From: Candidatus Omnitrophota bacterium
Lineage (GTDB): Bacteria > Omnitrophota > Gorgyraeia > Tantalellales > Tantalellaceae
Reading direction: 5' to 3'
Assembly (NCBI GenBank): GCA_014728075.1
Contig: WJMG01000029.1
Location: 1 to 39,894, forward strand
Length of the DNA stretch: 39,894 bases
The position numbers and the translations under genes are program-made. The notes below the pieces were generated by a model that had not been told where the DNA came from, did not search any database, and worked only from the letters and a program-made list of their open reading frames with translations. This document shows positions 32,558-39,894 of this stretch, piece after piece. Within the stretch, counting starts at the first letter, position 1. Each line of letters starts with the position of its first letter.

Positions 32558-33697
32558 ATGCCTAAAAGTGGTCTAAGGGTCGCGATCGTTCACGACTGGC
32601 TTACGGGAATGAGGGGCGGAGAGAAATGTCTCGAGGTCTTTTGCGAAATTTTCCCCCAGGCGACGGTATTTACACTTCTGCACAATAAAGGCAGCGTATC
32701 GCCCGTGATCGAATCCATGGATATACGCACTTCTTTTATCCAGGGGATGCCCGGAGCCGCGCGGGGATACCGGAACTATCTTCCGTTGTTCAGCCGTGCC
32801 GTCGAGAGCTTCGATCTGTCGGGATATGATCTTGTACTTTCTTCAAGCCATTGTGTGGCGAAAGGGGCGAGGCCCCGGGGCAAAGCTCTTCACATCTGCT
32901 ATTGTTATACTCCCGTAAGGTACGCCTGGAAATTTTTTGACCAGTATTTCGGGGATTCCGGAAGCCTCAGGAGAGCGCTTATTTCCTTTGCCGTCAAAAG
33001 GCTCAAAAAATGGGACCTCTCGACCAATAAAAGAGTTGATTATTTCATAGCCATATCGGATAATGTCAAAAACCGCATAAAGGATTATTATTCAAGGTCC
33101 TCGGATGTGATCTATCCGCCGGTAAAAATTCCTTCCGAAAGCGAGGTCTCGCCGGATGATAAGGGATATTATCTCGTTGTTTCCGCTATGGAGCCATACA
33201 AAAAGGTGGATCTCGCCGTTAAGGCGTTCAACGCGATAGGGGAAAAGCTCGTCATAGCCGGAAAAGGAAGCCGCCTTGAAGAATTAAGGTCCTCCGCCGC
33301 GGAGAACATCGAATTTACCGGCTGGGTCGACGATGAAGCCCTGGCGGACCTTTACAAAGGTTGCAAAGCGCTTGTCTTTCCGGGGGAAGAGGACTTCGGT
33401 ATAGTACCGGTCGAGGCCCAGTCTTACGGGAAACCCGTGATCGCTTACGGCAGGGGCGGAGCCAGGGAGACCGTCAGGGCCTTTGACGGCAAGAACGATA
33501 GCGGGAATGCCACGGGAGTTTTCTTCGGTGAGCAGACGGTCGATTCCCTTGCCGGCGCGGTCCGGGTCTTCGAGGAGAACGGGTCCGTTTTCGATCCCGT
33601 ATCCATAAGGCGGAACTCGCTCAGGTTCGACCGGAAAAATTTCAAGCGAAGTATCGAAGATTACATAGATTCTAAACTCGCGGAGAAGGGGTGTTGA
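32558..33697 (+). CDS. GT4 glycosyltransferase (WbaZ-like)
   Basis: 379 aa. The start VAIVHDWLTGMRGGEKCLEVF and HICYCYTPVRYAWKFFDQYF match the WbaZ-like subgroup of GT4, which includes O-antigen mannosyltransferases. Donor site: YYLVVSAMEPYKKVDLAVKAF, LVIAGKGSRL and EX7E in GEEDFGIVPVEAQSYGKPV. ATG 32558 is preceded by AAGGAAAGAG. It directly precedes the initiating phosphoglycosyl transferase (4-nt gap), an arrangement common in O-antigen clusters where the second sugar is added by this enzyme; that order is inference. Confidence 0.9.
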   Translation: MPKSGLRVAIVHDWLTGMRGGEKCLEVFCEIFPQATVFTLLHNKGSVSPVIESMDIRTSFIQGMPGAARGYRNYLPLFSRAVESFDLSGYDLVLSSSHCVAKGARPRGKALHICYCYTPVRYAWKFFDQYFGDSGSLRRALISFAVKRLKKWDLSTNKRVDYFIAISDNVKNRIKDYYSRSSDVIYPPVKIPSESEVSPDDKGYYLVVSAMEPYKKVDLAVKAFNAIGEKLVIAGKGSRLEELRSSAAENIEFTGWVDDEALADLYKGCKALVFPGEEDFGIVPVEAQSYGKPVIAYGRGGARETVRAFDGKNDSGNATGVFFGEQTVDSLAGAVRVFEENGSVFDPVSIRRNSLRFDRKNFKRSIEDYIDSKLAEKGC

Positions 33698-33701
33698 TGC
33701 C

Positions 33702-35120
33702 GTGAATTTCCAGGAACGCACAAGATTACGGATAAGGAACGATGTCAGGATAGGCGTAATATTGATGCTCGGTGATATAATAGCGATTAACGCCGGGATC
33801 CTTTTTTCCTATTGGCTAAGGTTCAACGCCGGGATCTTCCCGGTGATAAAAGGCGTCCCTCATGTCAGCGAATATTACGGCGTTCTGCCGCTGATGACCA
33901 TCATCCTGATATTCCTTATGCGCTCGGAAAAACTGTATTTCGTCAAGGCGAGGCTCTCCATAGTGGACGAGTTCTTCAGCATAACAAAAAGCGTAAGCGT
34001 GGGAATACTCATATTCATGGCGGGGACTTTCCTTTACAGGGAATATTCTTTTTCCAGAGCTATGCTGCTGACTGCCTGGGCCGTGCTCATCGGTGCCATA
34101 GGCTCCTGGAGGTTCCTGGTGAACAGGGTCAGGATCACGGTAAGGTCCAGGAGCGAGAAAAAGAGGAACCTGCTGGTCATAGGCGACGGCGCTATGGTCG
34201 AGCGCCTGATCGGGCATGTATCCGACGACCCTCACTGGGATTACAATGTAAAAGGCATTCTTAGGATATCCGAGGAACCCGCCGGAGAGGTCAGGGGAGT
34301 AAAGGTGATAGGCGGCTTGAAGGACTGCGAGAACGCTTTGCGGGAAATGGATATCCATGAGGTGATCCTTACCGAGGTCAATGTCTCCCGGGACGAGGTC
34401 ATGGACATAATACTGGAATGCGATAAATATATGGTAGAGTTCAGGGTCATAGCCGACCTTCTCGGCATGGTCACCTCCCAGGTAGACATGCGCACCATCG
34501 ACGGGGTGCCTCTTCTGGGTCTCAAGGAAACCCCCCTTTCCGAAGGCTATAACCGTCTGGTTAAAAGGCTTATGGATATTTTTGTCTCGGGAGCGGGCCT
34601 TGTTCTTCTTTCTCCCGCATTTCTTGTGATCGCGGCGGCAATAAAAATATCCTCGCCCGGTTCGGTCTTTTACCTGCAGAAAAGGATAGGAGAGGACGGA
34701 CGAAGGTTCTCGATGTTCAAGTTCAGGACCATGGTGGAAAAAGCCGAGAAAGGGACCGGCCCGGTGTGGACGGTCGAGAACGATCCCCGCAGGACCGTAC
34801 TGGGCGCTTTTTTGAGAAAGACCAATATAGATGAACTCCCCCAGCTGATAAATGTTTTCAAGGGTGAGATGAGCCTTGTGGGACCCCGTCCGGAAAGGCC
34901 GCATTTCGTCGGAAAGTTCAAGGAAAAGGTCCCCAGGTACATGGCCCGGCATAAGATAAAGTCGGGAATGACCGGCTGGGCCCAGGTAAACGGGTTGAGA
35001 GGGAACACCTCGATAGAAGAGCGCACTAAATACGATCTTTACTATATCGAGAACTGGTCCCTGGGTTTCGATGTCAAGATACTGTTTATGTCCGTTTTCG
35101 CCCTGAAGAACGCTTATTGA
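33702..35120 (+). CDS. Undecaprenyl-phosphate sugar phosphotransferase (WbaP/WcaJ-like polyprenol glycosylphosphotransferase)
   Basis: 472 aa. N-terminal half has several membrane segments (from residue 15 to about 140), then a Rossmann-like CoA-binding domain (LVIGDGAMVERLIGHV). The catalytic C-terminal domain begins near residue 280: VKRLMDIFVSGAGLVLLSPA (re-entrant helix), SPGSVFYLQKRIG, RRFSMFKFRTM, IDELPQLINVFKGEMSLVGPRPE and GMTGWAQVNGLRG. It transfers a phospho-sugar from an NDP-sugar to undecaprenyl phosphate and so begins the repeat unit. Length and layout match WbaP/WcaJ-type enzymes. GTG start, GAAGGGG upstream. The first sugar cannot be inferred. Confidence 0.93.
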   Translation: MNFQERTRLRIRNDVRIGVILMLGDIIAINAGILFSYWLRFNAGIFPVIKGVPHVSEYYGVLPLMTIILIFLMRSEKLYFVKARLSIVDEFFSITKSVSVGILIFMAGTFLYREYSFSRAMLLTAWAVLIGAIGSWRFLVNRVRITVRSRSEKKRNLLVIGDGAMVERLIGHVSDDPHWDYNVKGILRISEEPAGEVRGVKVIGGLKDCENALREMDIHEVILTEVNVSRDEVMDIILECDKYMVEFRVIADLLGMVTSQVDMRTIDGVPLLGLKETPLSEGYNRLVKRLMDIFVSGAGLVLLSPAFLVIAAAIKISSPGSVFYLQKRIGEDGRRFSMFKFRTMVEKAEKGTGPVWTVENDPRRTVLGAFLRKTNIDELPQLINVFKGEMSLVGPRPERPHFVGKFKEKVPRYMARHKIKSGMTGWAQVNGLRGNTSIEERTKYDLYYIENWSLGFDVKILFMSVFALKNAY

Positions 35121-35154
35121 CGGAATACTGCCGGACGGAAAGAAAAATATCGCT

Positions 35155-36369
35155 ATGCAGATAGATAAGAACAAGATATACACGGCATGCGGGAATATCA
35201 TAGAGTACGGCTTCTATTTGATGTTGTTCGCGGTGGCTTTTTCAAATTCCATAGTCGAGATAACGGCCGTTGCCGTTATCTCGGCCTGGATACTCCGTTC
35301 GATCATCGGTCGTGACTATAAATGGGTCAAGCTGCCTCCGGTCATAATGCTTCTGGCGTACCTGTTATGGGTGGTGCTGTCCTGTTTTAACAGTGAATAT
35401 CCCGGGGAAAGCTTCAGGGGAGTGTTCAAGGCGGTCGAATATTCCCTGCTGTTCCTTGCTATGGCTACTTTCCGGTGGCCCGGCGGGTCGGAAAGGAGGT
35501 TTGTCAAGGTCCTTTCCGCCGCGGTAGGGGTTTTCTGTTTAAACGGTTTCTATCAGTATTTTTCCGGGACGGGCCTGATAAGGGGAAGGACTTTGATAAG
35601 GAACGATTACCTGCGAAGGGTATCTTCTTCTTTCGTGCATCCCAATGATTTCGGGGCATGGCTGATCGTGGCCCTGATCGTTCTGATATCCGTGCTTATG
35701 GTCAGAAGGAGAAGGGTCTATAAGGCTTTGGCCGCTTTTCTTGCCTCTATCACGGCGCTGACGGCCCTTTATCTTACAAAATCAAGAGGGGCCTGGCTTT
35801 CTTTTACCGCCGGTTTTCTGGTCCTCGGCGGACTTAAGGCCAGAAAGGTCCTTGCGGTGTTCGTGCTTCTTTTCGCTCTAGTGGCGGTATTCCTTCCGCA
35901 TTCCGTTCAGGACAGGTTCTCCGGGATGATGGATGTGAAGAGCGGTACTACCTGGGAGCGGCTGATGCTGTGGAAAGGGGCGCTCAAAATGATAAAGGAG
36001 CGGCCCTTTCTGGGGTTCGGGGTCAATACCTACAGCAGGAATTTCCCGGACTATAAGCCACCGGATTATCCGGATGTGAGGTATTCCCACAACTGTTATC
36101 TTCACATGGCGTCGGAAATAGGAGTGCCGGGGGCCTTGTTCTTTATATCGTTCGTGTTAACCGTTCTGATAACCGCCGGCAGGCGGCTCCGGCGGATGCG
36201 CGATAAGGAGGCCAGAGCGGTAACCGCCGGCCTTGTAGCGGGGCTCACGGCTTTTGCCCTTAACAGCAGTGTGGATACGCATCTGTATTCGCTTACACTC
36301 GCGGTCTATTTTCACATCCTAATGGGATTTTGTTATTCCCTGAGCAGGAGATCGGAAAAGATTGAATAA
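35155..36369 (+). CDS. O-antigen ligase / Wzy-type polymerase (Wzy_C family)
   Basis: 404 aa, about 11 membrane segments. The conserved periplasmic loop contains FLGFGVNTYSRNF and YSHNCYLHMASEIGVPGALFF, in which the His is typical of WaaL/Wzy_C proteins. RVSSSFVHPNDFGAWLI is another family loop. It either joins a finished O-antigen to lipid A-core or polymerises repeat units. Sequence alone does not decide. It lies just after the initiating transferase and 8 nt overlaps the GT9 start, in keeping with an LPS assembly role. Confidence 0.88.
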   Translation: MQIDKNKIYTACGNIIEYGFYLMLFAVAFSNSIVEITAVAVISAWILRSIIGRDYKWVKLPPVIMLLAYLLWVVLSCFNSEYPGESFRGVFKAVEYSLLFLAMATFRWPGGSERRFVKVLSAAVGVFCLNGFYQYFSGTGLIRGRTLIRNDYLRRVSSSFVHPNDFGAWLIVALIVLISVLMVRRRRVYKALAAFLASITALTALYLTKSRGAWLSFTAGFLVLGGLKARKVLAVFVLLFALVAVFLPHSVQDRFSGMMDVKSGTTWERLMLWKGALKMIKERPFLGFGVNTYSRNFPDYKPPDYPDVRYSHNCYLHMASEIGVPGALFFISFVLTVLITAGRRLRRMRDKEARAVTAGLVAGLTAFALNSSVDTHLYSLTLAVYFHILMGFCYSLSRRSEKIE

Positions 36370-37360
36370 GCCCAGGATAGCTATAATACGCACGGACAGG
36401 ATCGGAGAGGTCCTGCTTTCCTCGATCGCGGTGGAAGCTGCCGCCCGGGAGATGCCCGGAGCCGAAATTTATTTCGTCACCGGTCCTTATTCCGCGCCTA
36501 TGCTTCAGGGCCTCGAAGGCCTTGAAGGTATCTTTGAGGTCGAAACAATGTCCGGGGGGAGTATACTGCGCACGGCCTTGAGCCTGGCGGTTTTTCTCAG
36601 AAAGAAGAAAATAAACAGGGCAGTAGTGATGAACCCCCACAAAGCGCTTCATCTGGGGTGTTTTTTGGGTGGAGTGGCGGAGAGGACCGGATACGCGAGG
36701 AAGTGGGGTTTTTTTCTTAACCGCAAGATCCGGGACCTGAGGGACGAGGGGCGGAAGCATGAGATCGAATACGCCGTGGACCTTCTGGGGAAAGCCGGCA
36801 TAGACGCGCGGGGTATGGCGCCGAAACTGCCCTTTCACGAAGGCGCGGCCCGCGGTCTTATCGCCCGGGGCGACGGACCGCTGATCGGATTCCACCCCGG
36901 AAGCAGCGACCCGGATAAATTATGGCCGCAGAGCAAGTACGCTTCGCTTGCCATACGGCTGTGTGAAGAGCTTGGCTCAAGAGCGGTCTTTCTCGGAGGG
37001 CCCGGGGAAAAAACTTTTCCGGATGAGGGTTTGTCTTTGACACAGGAGTGCCGTATGACCGATCTCGCGGGAAAGACTTCTCTCAGGCAGCTCACAGCGG
37101 TCTTAAGAGAAGTCGATGTTTTCGTGGGGAACGATTCCGGTCCGATGCACATGGCAGCCGCGGCGGGATGCGCGGTCGTTGCCGTTTTCAGAGACCGGGA
37201 AAACGGAGGCAGCCCCGTAAGATGGAGGCCATGGGGCGAGGGGCATATAATATTCCACGAAACGGAGGCTCCGTTGTCGATGCCGGACTGTGATTACCGG
37301 CCCAGGAAAGAAGTAACGGTGGATGATGTGTTTAATGCGGTGAAAGAGAAGTTAGGATAG
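36362..37360 (+). CDS. GT9 glycosyltransferase (heptosyltransferase family)
   Basis: 332 aa. Starts LNKPRIAIIRTDRIGEVLLSS, the GT9 N-terminal strand, from a TTG preceded by AGGAG at 11-nt spacing. Mid-region IGFHPGSSDPDKLWPQSKYASLA is the family's conserved HPGSS-type loop, and the donor site is VFVGNDSGPMHMAAAAGCAVVAVF. Paralogous to the GT9 at 37433 and the one at 30193. Donor may be an ADP-heptose or another NDP-sugar. Confidence 0.9.
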   Translation: MNKPRIAIIRTDRIGEVLLSSIAVEAAAREMPGAEIYFVTGPYSAPMLQGLEGLEGIFEVETMSGGSILRTALSLAVFLRKKKINRAVVMNPHKALHLGCFLGGVAERTGYARKWGFFLNRKIRDLRDEGRKHEIEYAVDLLGKAGIDARGMAPKLPFHEGAARGLIARGDGPLIGFHPGSSDPDKLWPQSKYASLAIRLCEELGSRAVFLGGPGEKTFPDEGLSLTQECRMTDLAGKTSLRQLTAVLREVDVFVGNDSGPMHMAAAAGCAVVAVFRDRENGGSPVRWRPWGEGHIIFHETEAPLSMPDCDYRPRKEVTVDDVFNAVKEKLG

Positions 37361-37428
37361 GTATCAGGTGTCAGGTTCCAGGTATCGGGTCAAGTCCGAC
37401 ACCCGAAACCGGATGCCCGAGACCCGAA
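37360..37428 (+). repeat. Heptad-based imperfect inverted repeat between two GT9 genes
   Basis: The left arm is four 7-nt units GGTATCA-GGTGTCA-GGTTCCA-GGTATCG (37360-37387) and the right arm four units ACCCGAA-ACCGGAT-GCCCGAG-ACCCGAA (37401-37428), the right being an approximate reverse complement. The central pair GGTATCGGGT (37381-37390) and ACCCGAAACC (37401-37410) forms a 10-bp stem with one mismatch around a 10-nt loop. The block begins on the last base of the upstream stop codon and ends 4 nt before the next ATG, leaving no ribosome binding site. There is no U-run, so it is not a standard terminator. It looks like a dispersed intergenic repeat element. Confidence 0.75.
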
Positions 37429-37432
37429 AATC

Positions 37433-38554
37433 ATGAAACGGATTCTAATAGCAAATATATTCGGAATAGGGGATGTGCTGTTCTCAACGGCACTTGTTCC
37501 CAACATCAAAAAGGCCTATCCCGAGGCTTCGGTGGATTTTATCTGTAACGCCAGGGTAAGGCAGGCCCTGAAGTGCGTTCCGGGCATAGACAGGATATAT
37601 GTTTACGAAAAGGACCGCCTGGACGAGTTATGGAAAACATCAAGAAAAAGATGGTTCGAAGAAGTCCGGGATATCGTTGTGCCCGTTTTTACCGGCGGGT
37701 ATGACGCCGTCTTCGATTTTACGCTTTCAAGGAAATCCGGACTGCTTTTTCTGCTGTCGGGCATAAAATACAGAATAGGCTTAAACTACAGGAACAGGGG
37801 CATGTTCCTGAACAGGAAAAAACCTCTGGACGGTTTTTCCGGCAGACATGTTGTCGAGTATTACCTCGAGCTTCTTTCGTTCCTGGACATACCCGTAAGG
37901 ACCCGAAAGATAAGGCTCGTGCCTGACGGTACTGAGGTTAAGCTTACCAGGAAACTTTTGAGGGAGAACGGATGCGCAAGCCCGGTCGCGGCGGTAGTGC
38001 CCGGAGGAGGAGCAAGCTGGGGGGCGCAGGCTTCCAGGAAACGGTGGCATCCCAAAGGGTTTTCCATTTCCGCGGACATGCTTTCTGAAAAAGGCGTTTC
38101 GACGGTAATAGCGGGGGATCTTTCCGAAGAGTCCCTTTGCCGAGAGGTGGCGGGCAGGATGAAGCATCCCCCGGCGCTTATACTCAACGACCTGTCCCTG
38201 TCCAGGTATATAGCTTTATTGAGCGTTTGTGATGTCGTGCTGTGCAATGACGGCGGACCTTTGCATATCGCGGCGGCGGCGGGTAGCAGCACCGTTTCCG
38301 TTTTCGGGCCCGTTGACGAGAATGTGTACGGACCATACCCGCCATCAAGGAAACACAGGGTCATCACAGCTTCCGGATGCGGATGCAGGCCCTGTTACGA
38401 GAAGTTCAAGCTTCCGGATTGTGTTTTCAATAACAGGTGCGTGACTAATATCGATCCCGCGGACGCGGCCAAAGCGTGTATGGACCTTCTGGGAGGTAAA
38501 GCGCCGCGGGACGGGAAGAAAAAAGAGAAAACCACCGGCCGGCACGGCGGTTAG
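37433..38554 (+). CDS. GT9 glycosyltransferase (heptosyltransferase family)
   Basis: 373 aa. Core GT9 motifs: ILIANIFGIGDVLFSTALVPNI, VAAVVPGGGASWGAQASRKRWHP, and CNDGGPLHIAAAAGSSTVSVFGPVDENVYGP (Asp-Gly-Gly-Pro-x-His variant of the DSGPxH site). A cysteine-rich segment near residue 320-340 (SGCGCRPCYEKF, LPDC, NNRC) is typical of GT9 proteins. The N-terminal strand MKRILIANIFGIGDV fits the ATG start at 37433, although no ribosome binding site is visible because the inverted repeat abuts it. The C-terminus is Lys-rich. Confidence 0.9.
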   Translation: MKRILIANIFGIGDVLFSTALVPNIKKAYPEASVDFICNARVRQALKCVPGIDRIYVYEKDRLDELWKTSRKRWFEEVRDIVVPVFTGGYDAVFDFTLSRKSGLLFLLSGIKYRIGLNYRNRGMFLNRKKPLDGFSGRHVVEYYLELLSFLDIPVRTRKIRLVPDGTEVKLTRKLLRENGCASPVAAVVPGGGASWGAQASRKRWHPKGFSISADMLSEKGVSTVIAGDLSEESLCREVAGRMKHPPALILNDLSLSRYIALLSVCDVVLCNDGGPLHIAAAAGSSTVSVFGPVDENVYGPYPPSRKHRVITASGCGCRPCYEKFKLPDCVFNNRCVTNIDPADAAKACMDLLGGKAPRDGKKKEKTTGRHGG

Positions 38555-38584
38555 CCGGCATTAGATGAAAAGAGAAAGGGAAAT

Positions 38585-39894
38585 ATGGATAAAATACCGG
38601 TAAGCGTAGTCATAATAACCAGGAACGAAGAGAAAAGGATAAAGGATTGCCTGGAAAGCGTGAAATGGGCCGACGAGATAGTGGTCCTGGACGACCGCAG
38701 CGAGGACAGGACCAGGGAAATAGCCCGGGAATATACCGACAGAGTGTTCGAGAGGGAAATGACCAACGAAGGGGCCCACAGGAATTACGCTTATTCCCTG
38801 GCTTCCAACGAATGGGTCCTCAGCCTTGACGCCGACGAAAGGGTGACGCCGGCGCTCAGGGAAGAGATAAAAAGCGTACTGGAGAAGGGGACCGAATGCA
38901 ACGGCTTCAGTATACCCAGGAAGAACTTTATCGGCGACAGGTGGATACAGCACGGCGGGTGGTATCCCAGCGCTCAGCTGAGGCTTTTCCGCCGGGAAGA
39001 ATTCAGGTATGAGGAAGTAGATGTCCACCCCAGGGCTTTCATGGAAGATCCCAGAGGGTATCTGCAAAATCCCGTCCTGCATTATACCTACAGGGACCTG
39101 GAGGATTTTACGGCCAAACTTAATAACCTTACGGGCAGAGAAGCGGGAAAATGGGCCGATTCGCCTAAAGGCATGTCCGCGGGCCGGGCCGCGCGCAGGA
39201 CAGTGGACAGGTTCTTCCGGGCTTACCATAAAAAGAAGGGCAAACAGGACGGAACGCTTGGATTTGTCCTTGCCGTTATGGGAGGGTTCTACCAGCTTTT
39301 AAGTTATGCGAAATACTGGGAGAGGTCCCTCCCGCCGTTCTATCCCCGCGATATTAAGGACCTGACGGGAGAAATAAGGACCTGGGCCGCCCAGGAGCCT
39401 TCAAAAACCGAAGGGCGGGAAAAACTTTCCGTGGTCATCCTTACCAGGAACGAAGAGGACAAGATAGCCAACTGCCTGGAAAGCGTAAGGTGGGCCGACG
39501 AGGTGGTGGTGGTCGACGGATACAGCACGGATTCCACGGTCAAGATATGCGAGGAATACGGGGCCAGGGTCGTGAGCCATAAGTTCGAGGGCGATTACGG
39601 CCAGGAGCGAAATATCGGGAACGATAATTGCTCCGGGGACTGGATCCTGCAGCTGGACGCCGATGAAATAGTCACCGAGGCTTTCAGGCGGAGGATGATG
39701 TCCATACTGGAGGGGCGGGAAAAAACAGTACACGCGTCCTATAAGTTCAGGCGGAAGAATATCTTCATGGGCCGTTTCATGAGGAACGGGGGGTGGTACC
39801 ATTATTCGCACCACCTTTTCAGAAAGGGACGCGCGAGGTACGAAGGAAAGGTTCACCACCAGCTTTTAGTGGAGGGCTCAACGGGTGTCCTGGA
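38585..39894 (+). CDS. Tandem WaaE/KdtX-like GT2 glycosyltransferase with two catalytic domains, 3' end outside window
   Basis: Open from ATG 38585 to the window end (436 codons so far, no stop). Domain 1 starts SVVIITRNEEKRIKDCLESV with VLDDRSEDRT and the DxD site LDADER (Asp82, Asp84); domain 2, from about residue 280, repeats the pattern as SVVILTRNEEDKIANCLESV, VVDGYSTDST and LDADEI (Asp358, Asp360). Both show the WaaE-like signature of a short enzyme with RN.....N/S..W.L.LDADE. The two halves are alike in order and wording but not identical, a tandem duplication fused into one chain. They may add two sugars in succession. ATG 38585 has AAAGGG four nt upstream. The reading frame is missed if only closed ORFs are considered. 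Confidence 0.88.
   Translation, partial: MDKIPVSVVIITRNEEKRIKDCLESVKWADEIVVLDDRSEDRTREIAREYTDRVFEREMTNEGAHRNYAYSLASNEWVLSLDADERVTPALREEIKSVLEKGTECNGFSIPRKNFIGDRWIQHGGWYPSAQLRLFRREEFRYEEVDVHPRAFMEDPRGYLQNPVLHYTYRDLEDFTAKLNNLTGREAGKWADSPKGMSAGRAARRTVDRFFRAYHKKKGKQDGTLGFVLAVMGGFYQLLSYAKYWERSLPPFYPRDIKDLTGEIRTWAAQEPSKTEGREKLSVVILTRNEEDKIANCLESVRWADEVVVVDGYSTDSTVKICEEYGARVVSHKFEGDYGQERNIGNDNCSGDWILQLDADEIVTEAFRRRMMSILEGREKTVHASYKFRRKNIFMGRFMRNGGWYHYSHHLFRKGRARYEGKVHHQLLVEGSTGVL

Noticed and set aside
33816-35201. Long 461-aa open frame on the minus strand over the phosphoglycosyl transferase gene
   Set aside because: It is antisense to a gene with clear WbaP/WcaJ motifs, is rich in His/Pro/Gly without any recognisable domain, and results from the codon usage of the real gene.
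38538-38559. GCCGGC ... GCCGGC hairpin at the end of the GT9 gene at 37433, as a possible Rho-independent terminator
   Set aside because: Stem of only 6 bp, each arm is itself palindromic, and no run of T follows. It overlaps the stop codon region and the next gene starts 25 nt later.

Overview
The window is one dense surface-polysaccharide locus. Every gene I can support (38) reads on the + strand, most neighbours overlap by 1-60 nt or are separated by only a few bases, and no rRNA, tRNA, CRISPR array, insertion sequence or phage gene is visible. The first gene (sugar-nucleotide epimerase) and the last (tandem GT2 glycosyltransferase) run off the window ends. The content (Wzx-type flippase, WbaP/WcaJ-type initiating phosphoglycosyl transferase, WaaL/Wzy-type ligase or polymerase, CMP-ulosonate enzymes, three GT9 glycosyltransferases) points to a Gram-negative-type envelope with LPS or capsule. 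Heavy use of ATA (Ile) and AGG (Arg) codons, frequent GTG/TTG starts, radical SAM enzymes inside a glycan locus and a heptad-based intergenic inverted repeat make me think of an uncultured lineage such as Candidatus Omnitrophota. That placement is inference only.

Layout. (1) 1-3753: epimerase, SPASM radical SAM protein, GT2, a short NeuB-type synthase without its SAF domain, and a NeuA-type cytidylyltransferase. (2) 3750-7703: Wzx flippase, a GT-B/glycerophosphotransferase-like protein and a sulfotransferase. (3) 7690-14770: an unusual biosynthetic block, consisting of an HpaI-type pyruvate aldolase, a divergent KdsB-type cytidylyltransferase, a methyltransferase, a Gfo/Idh oxidoreductase, a GmhA-type SIS isomerase, a D-2-hydroxyacid dehydrogenase, an SDR and a dehydroquinate-synthase-like cyclase. 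(4) 14779-18825: a second GT-B-like protein, a B12-type radical SAM protein and a CDP-alcohol phosphotransferase-like protein with an altered catalytic motif. (5) 18841-26863: methyltransferase, DPM1-like GT2, dTMP-kinase-like protein, GT4, NTP_transf_5-like nucleotidyltransferase, UPF0104/LPG-synthase-TM flippase-like protein, GT-C-like membrane protein, GT4. (6) 26865-33697: a GT2-methyltransferase fusion, GT4, GT2, GT9, GT4, GT4. (7) 33702-39894: initiating phosphoglycosyl transferase, O-antigen ligase/polymerase, two GT9 enzymes separated by a heptad inverted repeat, and a double-domain WaaE-like GT2.

How they could work together (inference). The phosphoglycosyl transferase at 33702 loads the first sugar on undecaprenyl phosphate. 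The GT2/GT4/GT9 enzymes extend it, using at least two kinds of CMP-activated acidic sugar (NeuB/NeuA product and HpaI/KdsB-like product). The sulfotransferase, methyltransferases and radical SAM enzymes decorate it, the flippase at 3750 exports it, and the protein at 35155 polymerises or ligates it. The most interesting part is block 3. It brings together enzymes for isomerising, cyclising, oxidising/reducing, pyruvate-extending and CMP-activating a sugar in eight consecutive co-directional genes, and three of the key enzymes carry substitutions at positions that are normally conserved. It is a good candidate for an undescribed ulosonic-acid or cyclitol-type pathway.
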